Positions 23,808-32,733 of a stretch of 64,000 nt of DNA are shown here, piece by piece. Position 1 is the stretch's first letter. The number at the start of each line of letters is the position of its first letter. The DNA comes from Terriglobus albidus. Lineage in GTDB: Bacteria > Acidobacteriota > Terriglobia > Terriglobales > Acidobacteriaceae. The notes below the pieces were generated by a model, which saw only the letters and a list, made by a program, of their open reading frames with translations, was not told the origin of the DNA and made no database searches. Location: NCBI RefSeq assembly GCF_008000815.1, contig NZ_CP042806.1, positions 1,240,001 through 1,304,000 on the forward strand, given 5' to 3'. The translations under genes and the position numbers were made by a program.

Positions 23808-25601
23808 ATGTCGACGATGCCACACAATCTCGTCTCACCGCAGTCGGGCTTCTCCGACGAGCAGGCACAGTATCTCCGTGGTTTTTTTGCGGGTGTGTTG
23901 CAACGCCCGTTTGTTGGGCACTCCGCATCCGGGCAGATCACTTCTCAGCCTTCTGCCGGCAGCGCGAATCTTGCCGAGCCCGCCAAGGAAGAGACTTTCT
24001 TCGGTACGCCAGTCTCCGATCTCTGCGCTGAAGAGCTCTGGAAGTACGAGCGCAATCCGCTGGATCTGTGGGATGAGCTGCTGCAGACTGCCGCCTCAAA
24101 CGAGGCCCCTGACGCGGAGCGCCGCTATCGTTTCAAATTCCACGGTCTGTTTCATGTAGCCCCCGCGCAGGATTCCTTCATGCTTCGGATGCGCGTCCCC
24201 GGCGGCGTCATGAGCTCCGCGCAGATGCGTGGCATCGCCACGATTGCTGAAAAGTTCGGCAACAGCCGCATCGATCTCACCACCCGCGCCAATATTCAGC
24301 TCCGCGAGTTTGCACCGAAGGATGTCGTCAACGTGCTGAACAGCGTTCGCACGCTCGGCATGAGTTCGATGGGTTCCGGCGCAGACAACATCCGCAATAT
24401 CACCGCATCGCCGATTTCCGGCTACGATCCGCAGGAACTGATCGACGTGCAGCCCTACGCCGATGCGCTGCAGAACTACATCACCAACTCGCGCGATATG
24501 TTCGGGCTGCCGCGCAAGTTCAATATCGCCTTCGACAATGGCGGCGCCATCAGCACCCTGGCCGACACCAACGACATCGGCTTTGTAGCCTTCTCTGTTG
24601 GTGAAGGAAAGAGCGTGCCTGCGGGCGTCTACTTCCGCGTTCTGCTCTGCGGTATCACCGGGCATAAGCAGTTCGCTTCGGACTGCGGTTTGCTGTTGCG
24701 CCCTGACCAGCTTGTTGCTGTGGCTGCGGCGATGGTCCGCGTCTTTGCTGAAAACGGCGATCGTACCGATCGCAAGAAGGCCCGCCTGAAGTATCTCGTT
24801 GATCGCTGGGGCGTCGAGAAATTCCTGGAAGAGACAGAGAAGAAGCTTGCGTTCCCGATCCTGCGCGTCGATGCCTCGGAGTGCGAAGCACGTGGTCCGA
24901 TCAATCGCGCTGGACACCTTGGTGTGCATGCTCAGTCGCAGCCCGGCTTCTCCTACATTGGTGTGTGTGTTCCCGTGGGTTGGCTGCCTATCGCGCAGGC
25001 CCGCGTCATTGCGGATGTTGCCGAGCGATTCGGAAGCGGCGAGCTCCGTCTGACGGTCTGGCAGAACCTGCTTATTCCGAACGTGCCGGAAGATCGTGTT
25101 GCTGAGGCATGCCGTGTCCTGCATCAGGCTGGGCTTGAGACCGCCGCAGGCCGCGTGCAGAGCGGTACCGTTGCCTGTACCGGCAATCGTGGGTGCAAGT
25201 TCGCTGCCGCGGACACCAAGGGCCACGCTCTGGAGATTGCGCGCTCGCTGGACAGCATGTTCGTCATTCACCAGCCAGTTAACCTGCATGTGACCGGCTG
25301 CCCACACTCCTGCGCGCAGCACTACATCGGCGATATCGGCCTGATGGGCGTGAAGGTCGGTGGCGAAGAAGGCTACCAGGTGAACCTCGGCGGCGGAGCC
25401 GACAACGACCAAGCCATGGCGCGGCAGCTTTTTCCGGCGATGAAGTACAGCCAGGTACTGCCTGCGCTGCAGGCGATCTTTACGGTTTACACCACACAGT
25501 GCATGGAAGGTGAGAGCTTCCTCGCCTTTACCAACAGACACAGCATTGAGGATCTGCGCAGTATGTGTACCAGCAACGCCCCGGCGGAGGTGATGGCGTG
25601 A
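23808..25601 (+). CDS. nirA: Assimilatory nitrite reductase, siroheme/[4Fe-4S] (NirA family)
   Basis: Of several in-frame Met codons I choose ATG 23808 (MSTMPHN), five bases after GTGAGG. The 597-residue protein has two ferredoxin-like half repeats and siroheme domains (RIDLTTRANIQLREF, GSGELRLTVWQNLLIPN). The four cluster ligands are C457 and C463 (CTGNRGC) and C498 and C502 (CPHSC), the CX5C/CX3C pattern of siroheme nitrite and sulfite reductases. It should reduce nitrite to ammonium with six electrons. The electron donor is probably the flavoprotein encoded next, whose start codon overlaps its stop. An N-terminal segment FSDEQAQYLRGFFAGV resembles one in that flavoprotein. Sulfite reduction is the alternative, but a nitrate reductase and NarK in the same run favour nitrite. 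Confidence 0.92.
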   Translation: MSTMPHNLVSPQSGFSDEQAQYLRGFFAGVLQRPFVGHSASGQITSQPSAGSANLAEPAKEETFFGTPVSDLCAEELWKYERNPLDLWDELLQTAASNEAPDAERRYRFKFHGLFHVAPAQDSFMLRMRVPGGVMSSAQMRGIATIAEKFGNSRIDLTTRANIQLREFAPKDVVNVLNSVRTLGMSSMGSGADNIRNITASPISGYDPQELIDVQPYADALQNYITNSRDMFGLPRKFNIAFDNGGAISTLADTNDIGFVAFSVGEGKSVPAGVYFRVLLCGITGHKQFASDCGLLLRPDQLVAVAAAMVRVFAENGDRTDRKKARLKYLVDRWGVEKFLEETEKKLAFPILRVDASECEARGPINRAGHLGVHAQSQPGFSYIGVCVPVGWLPIAQARVIADVAERFGSGELRLTVWQNLLIPNVPEDRVAEACRVLHQAGLETAAGRVQSGTVACTGNRGCKFAAADTKGHALEIARSLDSMFVIHQPVNLHVTGCPHSCAQHYIGDIGLMGVKVGGEEGYQVNLGGGADNDQAMARQLFPAMKYSQVLPALQAIFTVYTTQCMEGESFLAFTNRHSIEDLRSMCTSNAPAEVMA

Positions 25602-27376
25602 GCTCGCAGCCTGTTCCTTTTATTCCGCACGACGCTCCGTTCAACGCCGACCAGCGCGCGTGGCTCAATGGGTTTCTTGCGGGCCTCTACTCCAGTGCTC
25701 CCGCGCCGGAGATTTCCCCCGCGTCTGCGACGGCTTCGGAGAATGTGGCTGTTTACTTCGCCACGCAGAGCGGAACGGCTGAGCGGCTGGCGAAGAAGTT
25801 CGCCAAGGAGCTGAAGACCGCCGGCCACAACGCGACGGTTACCTCGCTCACGGATGTGACGCCATCCCATCTCGCAGAGCAGAGCAATGCCGTCTTCTTC
25901 GTCAGCACCTACGGCGATGGTGAGGCTCCGGATCATGCCAAGGCATTTCGCGATGCTCTGATGGGCGCGGACTCTCTCCGCCTGGCTTCGCTGCGGTACT
26001 CCGTATTCGGTCTCGGGGATAAGACGTACGAGCAGTTCTGCCGCTTTGGCGTAGAGCTGGATGACCGCCTGGCTGAACTCGGGGCGCTGCGGATCACGCC
26101 GCGCGTCGAGAGCGACGTTGATGTCGATGAACCCTTCGCTGCCTGGAAGGGAACGTGCGTTACACAGATCGGCACGAAGTCGAACGGTGCGAATGGGACG
26201 AAGCACGCCGAGGTGGCTACGGCCGCTGCCGCGGCTCAGCCGGTAAAGCAGTCGCTGTATTCGCGTGAGAATCCACTTCATGCAGCCGTGGTGGATCGCC
26301 GCGCGCTGACCTCGAATATTTCGAGCAAGCTGACCATTCACCTGGGAATCCAACTGAACGAAGACCTTCCCTACCAGGCAGGGGATGCCTGCGGTGTTTT
26401 GGCGCAGAATGATCCCACCTTGGTGGATGAGACGCTGTCGCTGCTGCCGTTCGGTGCAGAGACTATGGTGGAGGTTCCCAAGGCAGGCGCCTGCAGCCTG
26501 CGTGAGGCTCTGCTGTATCACTATCAGCACACCCGTTTGAGCCGCAAGATGGTACAAGCCTTTGCGGAGAAGACGAAGTGCAAAACTCTCTCCGCCCTCC
26601 TACCGGCCGAACAGGCCGCTCACCTGGACACGTTTCTGTATGACCGCGGCCTGATCGATCTGCTGCACGAGTATCCCGGCGCCATCGAGACACCGGAAGA
26701 GCTGCTTGCGATGCTGCCGCGCCTGGCGCCCCGGCTCTACTCCATCTCTTCGAGTCCGGCAAAGCACGGTTTGGAGCTTCATTGCACCATCGGCGTCGTG
26801 CGCTATCGCTCGCACAACCGTGAGCGCGGCGGTGTCGCTTCCACCATGCTCGCCGAGCGGGTTGGTGTGGGAGAAACAGTTCCGGTCTACATTCAGCCGA
26901 ACAAGAAGTTCCGCCTTCCGGTCGACAGCAATACTCCGATCATCATGATCGGGCCAGGTACGGGCATCGCGCCCTTCCGCGCGTTCCTGCATGAGCGCGA
27001 AGCGCTTGGACAGAAGGGCCGCAACTGGCTCTTCTTCGGTGAGCGTAGCGCGCAGACCGACTTTCTCTACAGCGAAGAGCTGCGCTCCATGTCGGAGAGC
27101 GGTCATCTTACGCGGCTCGATACGGCCTTCTCGCGCGATCAGGCGCACAAGATCTACGTGCAGGACCGCATGATCGAGTACGGCGCGACCTTCTGGCAGT
27201 GGCTGCAGGAAGACGCTCGCGTCTATGTCTGCGGCGACGCCTCGCGTATGGCCAAAGATGTGGACTCGGCGCTGCACACACTGATTGAGAAGCACGGCGG
27301 TATGAGCACCGAAGCCGCCCGCGAGTACGTTTCGCAGATGCATGACGACGGCCGGTATCACCGGGACGTGTACTAA
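25598..27376 (+). CDS. CysJ-like flavoprotein reductase (FMN/FAD/NADPH), probable electron donor to NirA
   Basis: The GTG at 25598 overlaps the nirA stop as GTGA, with GGAGG seven bases upstream. The 592-residue protein contains an N-terminal FNADQRAWLNGFLAGLY segment, a flavodoxin-like FMN domain at about 45-185 (YFATQSGTAERLAKKFA, STYGDGEAPDHA), and a linker with a Gly/Asn/Ala-rich stretch. An FAD domain follows (RLYSISSSPAKHG, RGGVASTMLAERV), then an NADPH domain (IMIGPGTGIAPFRAF, FGERSAQTDFLY, VYVCGDASRMAKDV), ending HRDVY like CysJ. It is the diflavin architecture of sulfite reductase alpha subunits. Here it is fused in an operon to nitrite and nitrate reductases and no cysI-type partner other than NirA is present, so it probably feeds NADPH electrons to nitrite and perhaps nitrate reduction. 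Confidence 0.92.
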   Translation: MSSQPVPFIPHDAPFNADQRAWLNGFLAGLYSSAPAPEISPASATASENVAVYFATQSGTAERLAKKFAKELKTAGHNATVTSLTDVTPSHLAEQSNAVFFVSTYGDGEAPDHAKAFRDALMGADSLRLASLRYSVFGLGDKTYEQFCRFGVELDDRLAELGALRITPRVESDVDVDEPFAAWKGTCVTQIGTKSNGANGTKHAEVATAAAAAQPVKQSLYSRENPLHAAVVDRRALTSNISSKLTIHLGIQLNEDLPYQAGDACGVLAQNDPTLVDETLSLLPFGAETMVEVPKAGACSLREALLYHYQHTRLSRKMVQAFAEKTKCKTLSALLPAEQAAHLDTFLYDRGLIDLLHEYPGAIETPEELLAMLPRLAPRLYSISSSPAKHGLELHCTIGVVRYRSHNRERGGVASTMLAERVGVGETVPVYIQPNKKFRLPVDSNTPIIMIGPGTGIAPFRAFLHEREALGQKGRNWLFFGERSAQTDFLYSEELRSMSESGHLTRLDTAFSRDQAHKIYVQDRMIEYGATFWQWLQEDARVYVCGDASRMAKDVDSALHTLIEKHGGMSTEAAREYVSQMHDDGRYHRDVY

Positions 27377-27400
27377 GCAAGGGATCAGGAGCAAACGAAC

Positions 27401-28999
27401 GTGGCATTGCCGCTTCAAGAACGAGCGATGGAGACCGACAGCGCTGAGCTGGTACGGCTCACCCTGGTTGAGGGTGGAGCCGCACCCTCGCTGGTAAATG
27501 CGCTGATTCCATCGCGGCCGCTCGAGGCTGGAGAGCAGTACCGCTTCCACTTCGATATGACGAAGTGCATCGGCTGCCGCTCGTGTGAGATTGCCTGCAA
27601 TGAGCAGAATGGCAATCCGGCCGACATCAAGTGGCGCCGCGTTGGCGAGCTGGAAGGCGGTATCTATCCCAATGTGATGCGCACCTATCTCTCGATGGGT
27701 TGCAACCACTGTCTCACCGCCGATTGCCTGCGCGGATGTCCTGTCGATGCCTACAGTAAAGATCCGATTACGGGGATCGTGCTGCACTCTGCCGAAGCCT
27801 GCATCGGCTGCCAGTACTGTGTGTGGAACTGCCCTTACAGCGTGCCGCAGTTCAATCCGGAGCGCGGCGTCGTTGGTAAATGCGACATGTGCCGCGAGCG
27901 CCTGCTCGATAATCGCGAGCCTGCATGCGTCAATGCATGTCCGGAGAACGCGATCCAGATCGAGATCGTGAACAAGAACGAGTGGACGGCGGACCACTCC
28001 CTCGCCGATTCGCCGGGTATGCCTCCTTCCGGCCAGACAGTCTCCACCACGCGCATCACCCTGCCTGAGAAGAGCTCCGTTACCTGGCTGGATCGTGTCG
28101 ATACCGGTTCTATCGCGCTCGAACATGCGCATCCTTCTCTTGTTGTGATGACCTCTGCCATGCAGGCAGCGTTTGGTCTGCTCTGCGGTCTATTGCTGGA
28201 CCGCAACCTCGGAGCGGTAAGTCTGTCGCTGCTGTTACTGGTTACCGTCATCGCGATCAATATCTCCATCTTCCATCTCGGACGGCCTGCCTATGCCTGG
28301 CGCGCTCTGAAGATGTGGAGGCGTTCGTGGCTGAGCCGTGAGGTTCTCTGCTTCACGCTCTTCCTGGTGGCGCTGACGGTATCCACCGGTGTTGCATGGG
28401 CATCGCTGCTGCGACCTGCGCTGGAACGCGCGGTAACTCCGCTGGCGCTTGTAGCAGCCGTGATCGGACTTGCAGGCACGCTCGCCAGTGCCCGTATCTA
28501 CCTGGTGAAGGCGCGCCCGGCCTGGAACATGCTGCACACGCCACTCGACTTCGTACTTTCGGCCTTCCTGATGGCTGGGCCGGTGATGGCGGTGATGCAG
28601 GCGCCTGCGGTTTGGCTGGCAACGCGGCTGCACGCAGTTGGTATGGCGGTAGCTCTTCCTCATGTTGCGCCGCATCCCCGGGCTGTGGCGTTGGCTGCCA
28701 TCCTCTGGATTGCGAACCAGATTGTTCGCATTGCCAGGCTGCGTGGTTCCACAAACTTTGAACGCCACGCCAGCTACAACCATCTGCGCGGCGAACAGCT
28801 CTGGTGGAAGGTAGCGCTCTCCTGGATCTGCGCTATCCAGGCCGTGCTCTTCCTTCTGGCGCCGATGCCCTGGCTCTCGCTCGCCGCGGCTTCTGCGGCC
28901 GTGCTTCTCAACCGCTATCTCTTCTTCGTCTCGGTGGTTCCGCTCAGCATGGGATTGACCTTCCTCAACAATGGGTCTCATGGAAGGGCGACGACATGA
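27401..28999 (+). CDS. Fused DmsB-like four-cluster ferredoxin and DmsC-like membrane anchor
   Basis: The GTG at 27401 is preceded by AGGAG at about 11 bases; an ATG at 27428 is an alternative. The 532-residue protein joins two usually separate subunits. Residues about 50-200 hold four [4Fe-4S] motifs (CIGCRSCEIACNEQNG, CNHCLTADCLRGCP, CIGCQYCVWNCPYS, CDMCRERLLDNREPACVNACP). From about 240 onward there are about eight membrane helices of the DmsC/YnfH anchor type. In DMSO reductases such proteins pass electrons from menaquinol to the molybdenum subunit. Here the next gene, overlapping by four bases, is a nitrate reductase catalytic subunit without a Tat signal. The complex may face the cytoplasm and let the quinone pool drive nitrate reduction. 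Confidence 0.9.
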   Translation: MALPLQERAMETDSAELVRLTLVEGGAAPSLVNALIPSRPLEAGEQYRFHFDMTKCIGCRSCEIACNEQNGNPADIKWRRVGELEGGIYPNVMRTYLSMGCNHCLTADCLRGCPVDAYSKDPITGIVLHSAEACIGCQYCVWNCPYSVPQFNPERGVVGKCDMCRERLLDNREPACVNACPENAIQIEIVNKNEWTADHSLADSPGMPPSGQTVSTTRITLPEKSSVTWLDRVDTGSIALEHAHPSLVVMTSAMQAAFGLLCGLLLDRNLGAVSLSLLLLVTVIAINISIFHLGRPAYAWRALKMWRRSWLSREVLCFTLFLVALTVSTGVAWASLLRPALERAVTPLALVAAVIGLAGTLASARIYLVKARPAWNMLHTPLDFVLSAFLMAGPVMAVMQAPAVWLATRLHAVGMAVALPHVAPHPRAVALAAILWIANQIVRIARLRGSTNFERHASYNHLRGEQLWWKVALSWICAIQAVLFLLAPMPWLSLAAASAAVLLNRYLFFVSVVPLSMGLTFLNNGSHGRATT

Positions 29000-31233
29000 A
29001 GAAGCGGGTGACACAATACGCCAATGCAGTCGCAGAAGACCGTGTCAGGATGCAGCCGCTCACGTTTTTCCAGCGGATGCAGCGCTGGCTGGGTTTCGAT
29101 ATCGCGCGCACGCAGTATCGCTATGGCAAAGATGCACGCTTCGGCTACATCTCTGAGTCGCGCATTGCGGATACCTGGACGAAGACGACCTGCGGCTACT
29201 GCTCCGTTGGTTGCGGCATGCTGGTCGGCACGCGCAACGGACGTCCCGTTGCCGCGCGCGGAAACCCTGACCATCCCGTCAATCTGGGTAAGCTCTGCCC
29301 CAAGGGGCTCAGTGAGCACCTGATGATCGAGGCTGCCGGCCGCGCCACTACGCCGATGCTGCGCCGCGGTGGGCGCGGCACTCCGCTGGAGCCGATCTCC
29401 TGGGACAAAGCCCTTGAGGTGATGGTGACGCGTATCGGGTCGATCCAGGAGCGTTTCGGCAATGACTCGCTGGGTGTGATCAGCACCGGCCAGCTGGTGA
29501 CAGAGGAGTTTTATACCCTAGGCAAGCTGGTGCAGCTCGGCTTCCGCAGCCGCAACTACGACGGCAACACCACGCTGTGCATGGCCAGTGCGGTTTCAGG
29601 CTACAAGCTGAGCTTCGGTTCGGATGGACCTCCAGGGTCCTATGCCGATATGGAGACGGCGGATGTCGTGCTGCTGATTGGCGCGAACATTGCGGACAAT
29701 CATCCTATCCTGTGCAACCGCCTGCGCAAGAAGCCCGGCCAGATGTTGATTGTTGTGGATCCGCGTGTCACCAAGACTGCGATGATGGCCGATCTTCATC
29801 TGCCGGTGAAGCCGCGTTCCGACATCGCGCTGGTCAACGGTATTGCGCATATCCTGCTGCGCGATGGCCTGGTCGACCGCGAGTACATCCGCGAGCACGT
29901 GGAAGGTCTGGATGAGTTCGTCAGCTTCGTCGCCGACTACACGCCGGAGGCGGTCAGCGCGACCACAGGGCTCACGATCGAGACCATCGAGAAGGTGGCT
30001 CGTCTGTACGGCGAGGCGAAGTCGGCTTTCATCGGCTGGACGATGGGTGTGAACCACTCCACTCAGGGCGCGCATACCGTCGCGGCGATCAACAACCTCG
30101 CGATGATTACCGGCAACATCGGCCGCACGGGCAGCGCTCCGTTTTCCATCACCGGCCAGTGCAATGCGATGGGGTCGCGCGAGAGCAGTTTCACCTCGGC
30201 TCTGCCCGGCTACCGGAAGTTCGATAACCCTGAAGATCGTAAGGCGCTCGCTGCTCTCTGGAAGATCGAGGAAGAGGAGCTGCCCACGGCGCGCGGGCTC
30301 GCGTATCCGGACATCATCGAGGCGGCCGTCAAAGAGCAGGTCAAAGCGATCTGGATCATTGCTACGAATCCCGTGGTCTCGTTCCCGAATCTGAATCTGC
30401 TCAAGCACGCCTTTGAGACCACGGAGTTCGTCGTGGTGCAGGATGGTTTCTATCCAACACCGACGATGGATTATGCCGACCTTGTTCTTCCCGCGGCCAT
30501 CTGGGGTGAGAAGGAAGGGACGTATACCAACTCCGAGCGCCGGATAAGCAAAGTGAATGCCTTTGCCGTGCCGCCGGGCGAGGCGCGGTCTGACTTCGAT
30601 ATCTTCCTCGGGCTCGCCGAGCGGCTGGGTGTGAAGGACAGGCTCTTCCCGGGATGGAGCAGCACGCACGACGCATGGCTCGAGTGGCAGAAGGTCTCCG
30701 CCGGGCGCATGTGCGACTACAGCCAGTTCACCTGGCAGCAGATCGAAGACGAAGGCGGCAAGCAGTGGGGCGGCGAGCGGCTCTACGGTGATGGCCAGTT
30801 CCCTCGCGAGAACGGCCGCGCTCTACTGCACTGTGTTCCGTGCCTACCCTTCGTGGAGCAGCCGAACACCGAATTCGATTTGATTCTGAACACCGGACGC
30901 ACCGTTGAGCACTGGCACACGCGCACCAAAACCGGCGCTGTTGCCATGCTCGACGCCATGTCTCCCAATGCATGGCTTGAGATGAATCCGGCCGATGCTG
31001 AGCGGCTTTCGCTGCGCCAGCATGATCGTGTCACGGTGCGCTCCAGGCGTGCCTATGTTCGCGACGTTGAGTTGCGCATTACCGGGATTGTCGCTCCCGG
31101 ACAGGTCTTCATGCCGTTCCACTTTGCTGAGCAGAATTCCAACCTCGTGACTCTGGGAGCTTTTGACCCTATCAGCCGCGAGCCCAACTTCAAGCAGTGC
31201 GCCGTCTGTGTTGAGCGTTCCGCTCTGAAATAA
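28996..31233 (+). CDS. Assimilatory-type molybdopterin nitrate reductase catalytic subunit
   Basis: The ATG at 28996 overlaps the previous stop as ATGA and has GGAAGGG seven bases ahead. The 745-residue protein has a [4Fe-4S] site C66-x2-C69-x3-C73-x27-C101 (TTCGYCSVGCGM ... GKLCPKG). Bis-MGD-binding segments follow (STGQLVTEEFYTLGKL, VLLIGANIADNHPIL, IVVDPRVTKTA), and a Cys in NTTLCMASAVSGYK is the likely molybdenum ligand, as in Nas and Nap enzymes. A C-terminal molydop_binding domain contains TGRTVEHWHTRTKTG. No twin-arginine signal is present, so it should be cytoplasmic. Together with NirA, the NarK-type transporter and the HemD-ANTAR protein it points to nitrate assimilation. An unusual N-terminal extension of about 60 residues precedes the first cysteine. 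Confidence 0.92.
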   Translation: MKKRVTQYANAVAEDRVRMQPLTFFQRMQRWLGFDIARTQYRYGKDARFGYISESRIADTWTKTTCGYCSVGCGMLVGTRNGRPVAARGNPDHPVNLGKLCPKGLSEHLMIEAAGRATTPMLRRGGRGTPLEPISWDKALEVMVTRIGSIQERFGNDSLGVISTGQLVTEEFYTLGKLVQLGFRSRNYDGNTTLCMASAVSGYKLSFGSDGPPGSYADMETADVVLLIGANIADNHPILCNRLRKKPGQMLIVVDPRVTKTAMMADLHLPVKPRSDIALVNGIAHILLRDGLVDREYIREHVEGLDEFVSFVADYTPEAVSATTGLTIETIEKVARLYGEAKSAFIGWTMGVNHSTQGAHTVAAINNLAMITGNIGRTGSAPFSITGQCNAMGSRESSFTSALPGYRKFDNPEDRKALAALWKIEEEELPTARGLAYPDIIEAAVKEQVKAIWIIATNPVVSFPNLNLLKHAFETTEFVVVQDGFYPTPTMDYADLVLPAAIWGEKEGTYTNSERRISKVNAFAVPPGEARSDFDIFLGLAERLGVKDRLFPGWSSTHDAWLEWQKVSAGRMCDYSQFTWQQIEDEGGKQWGGERLYGDGQFPRENGRALLHCVPCLPFVEQPNTEFDLILNTGRTVEHWHTRTKTGAVAMLDAMSPNAWLEMNPADAERLSLRQHDRVTVRSRRAYVRDVELRITGIVAPGQVFMPFHFAEQNSNLVTLGAFDPISREPNFKQCAVCVERSALK

Positions 31234-31372
31234 CACTGTTCTGTAAGACTTTCTCGCGCCCATGGCCGCCGCGAGTGTTGTACCGAGCCGAACCTGGATG
31301 TTCGCTCCTGCCGTAGCAGTACTCCGTGCCGCAGTTACATTTCGACATTTCAGATCTCAGGAGCCTTTCAAA

Positions 31373-32632
31373 ATGGCCAACGTAAAGCACTTTCTCAAAT
31401 CCGGTCATCCAGCGACGCTTTTCGCATCGTTCCTCTACTTCGACTTCACCTTTGCTGTCTGGGTGTTGAACGGAGCAATGGGACCTTTCATCACCGAGCA
31501 GTTCCACCTCTCGCCGGCGCAGGTCGGCCTGATGGTCTCGCTTCCTACCATGGCAGGCGCTCTCATGCGCTTTCCACTCGGCGTACTGAGCCAGTACATC
31601 GGCCGTAAGAGCGCGGCGATCGTCGAGATGAGCTGCATTATCCTGGCGCTGCTCTACGGCTACTTCTTCGTGCACACGTTCTCCAACGTGCTGGCCATGG
31701 GCGTTCTGCTGGGCACGGCTGGCGCAAGCTTCGGCGTGGCGCTCTCACTCGGCGCGGGCTGGTTCCCCAAACAGTACAAGGGGCTGGCGATGGGAATCGC
31801 GGGCGCCGGTAACAGTGGCACGGCCGTCGCAGCCTTCTTCGCTCCGCGCCTGGCGAAGGCCTTCGGCTGGTCGCACGTCTACGGCTTCGCGGCGCTGTTC
31901 ATGCTGCTTCCGCTGATCGTGATGATCATCTTCGCCAAGGAACCGCCTGACAGCGAACATCAGACACTGCGCCAGCACCTCAAGTGCCTGGTGGAGCGTG
32001 ATGGCTGGTACTTCAATCTCATCTACATCATTACCTTCGGCGGCTTCCTCGGTCTCGCAACCTTCCTGCCCTCGCTCTTCGTCGCGCAGTTCCACATTCC
32101 TAAGACGCAGGCCGGAACGCTGACCATGTGTGCCACGCTACTGGGCAGCATGACCCGTGTTGTGGGTGGATGGTTTGCTGACCGTGTCGGCGGCGTTACA
32201 ACGCTGAGCGTCGTCTTCCTGGTCGCTATTGCCGGTATCTTCGGTCTGGTGACCTCGCCATCCCTGGTCGTGACGACGGTGCTCTTCATGCTCTGCTTCG
32301 CCGCGCTTGGCGCCGGTAACGGAGCGACCTTCCAGCTTGTTCCACTGCGCTGGCCTCTGGCGACTGCTGTCGCCGGCAGCATGGTGGGAGAGATCGGCGC
32401 ACTGGGCGGCTCCATTCTGCCCAACGTGCTTGGACAGTCCAAACAGCACACCGGCTCGTTCGCAGCAGGCTTCGCGGCTTACGCCGTCTTTGCACTCTTC
32501 GTGCTGGTGATGCTGCGCATCGTTTCACGGAAGTGGACGCGTACCTGGGTCGGAGAAGGCGGCAGGGCCCTTGCGCCTGCCGCAGCTACTTCCCTCGACG
32601 CGGAAAGCCAGGAGGAAGCGCTCGCCGTATAG
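31373..32632 (+). CDS. NarK/NasA-type nitrate/nitrite MFS transporter
   Basis: The ATG at 31373 (MANVKHFLKSGHP) follows CAGGAG by 9 bases; an upstream in-frame start at 31262 has no such site. The 419-residue protein has twelve predicted helices. It carries the family marks FDFTFAVWVLNGAMGP in helix 1 and two glycine-rich nitrate signatures, GIAGAGNSGTAVAAFFAPRLA in the fifth helix region and FAALGAGNGATFQLVPLRWP in the eleventh. These belong to the short nitrate/nitrite porter branch. It imports nitrate for the reductase genes just upstream. The 139-base gap before it holds a CTCGCG/CGCGAG hairpin and no gene. Confidence 0.93.
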   Translation: MANVKHFLKSGHPATLFASFLYFDFTFAVWVLNGAMGPFITEQFHLSPAQVGLMVSLPTMAGALMRFPLGVLSQYIGRKSAAIVEMSCIILALLYGYFFVHTFSNVLAMGVLLGTAGASFGVALSLGAGWFPKQYKGLAMGIAGAGNSGTAVAAFFAPRLAKAFGWSHVYGFAALFMLLPLIVMIIFAKEPPDSEHQTLRQHLKCLVERDGWYFNLIYIITFGGFLGLATFLPSLFVAQFHIPKTQAGTLTMCATLLGSMTRVVGGWFADRVGGVTTLSVVFLVAIAGIFGLVTSPSLVVTTVLFMLCFAALGAGNGATFQLVPLRWPLATAVAGSMVGEIGALGGSILPNVLGQSKQHTGSFAAGFAAYAVFALFVLVMLRIVSRKWTRTWVGEGGRALAPAAATSLDAESQEEALAV

Positions 32633-32733
32633 TGCGGCACCCTCTTCGCTCGATCGTCCATTGCTGTTTTCCATCGCGTCGCATGCTTTGCCGCGATAAC
32701 ACCCGTGCTTTGTCGTAATAAGGAGATTCTTCC

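Noticed and set aside
23432-23941. Minus-strand open frame of 169 codons in the hemD-nirA spacer
   Set aside because: It overlaps the nirA start and the TAGAGC element, has cysteine/arginine-rich composition without pattern, and no ribosome site was evident.
24096-25541. Minus-strand open frame of 481 codons opposite nirA
   Set aside because: NirA has all four cluster cysteines and siroheme motifs in the other strand; the antisense frame has no family resemblance.
26600-28132. Minus-strand open frame of 510 codons opposite the flavoprotein and Fe-S genes
   Set aside because: It spans the boundary of two well supported genes and has no ribosome site or motif.
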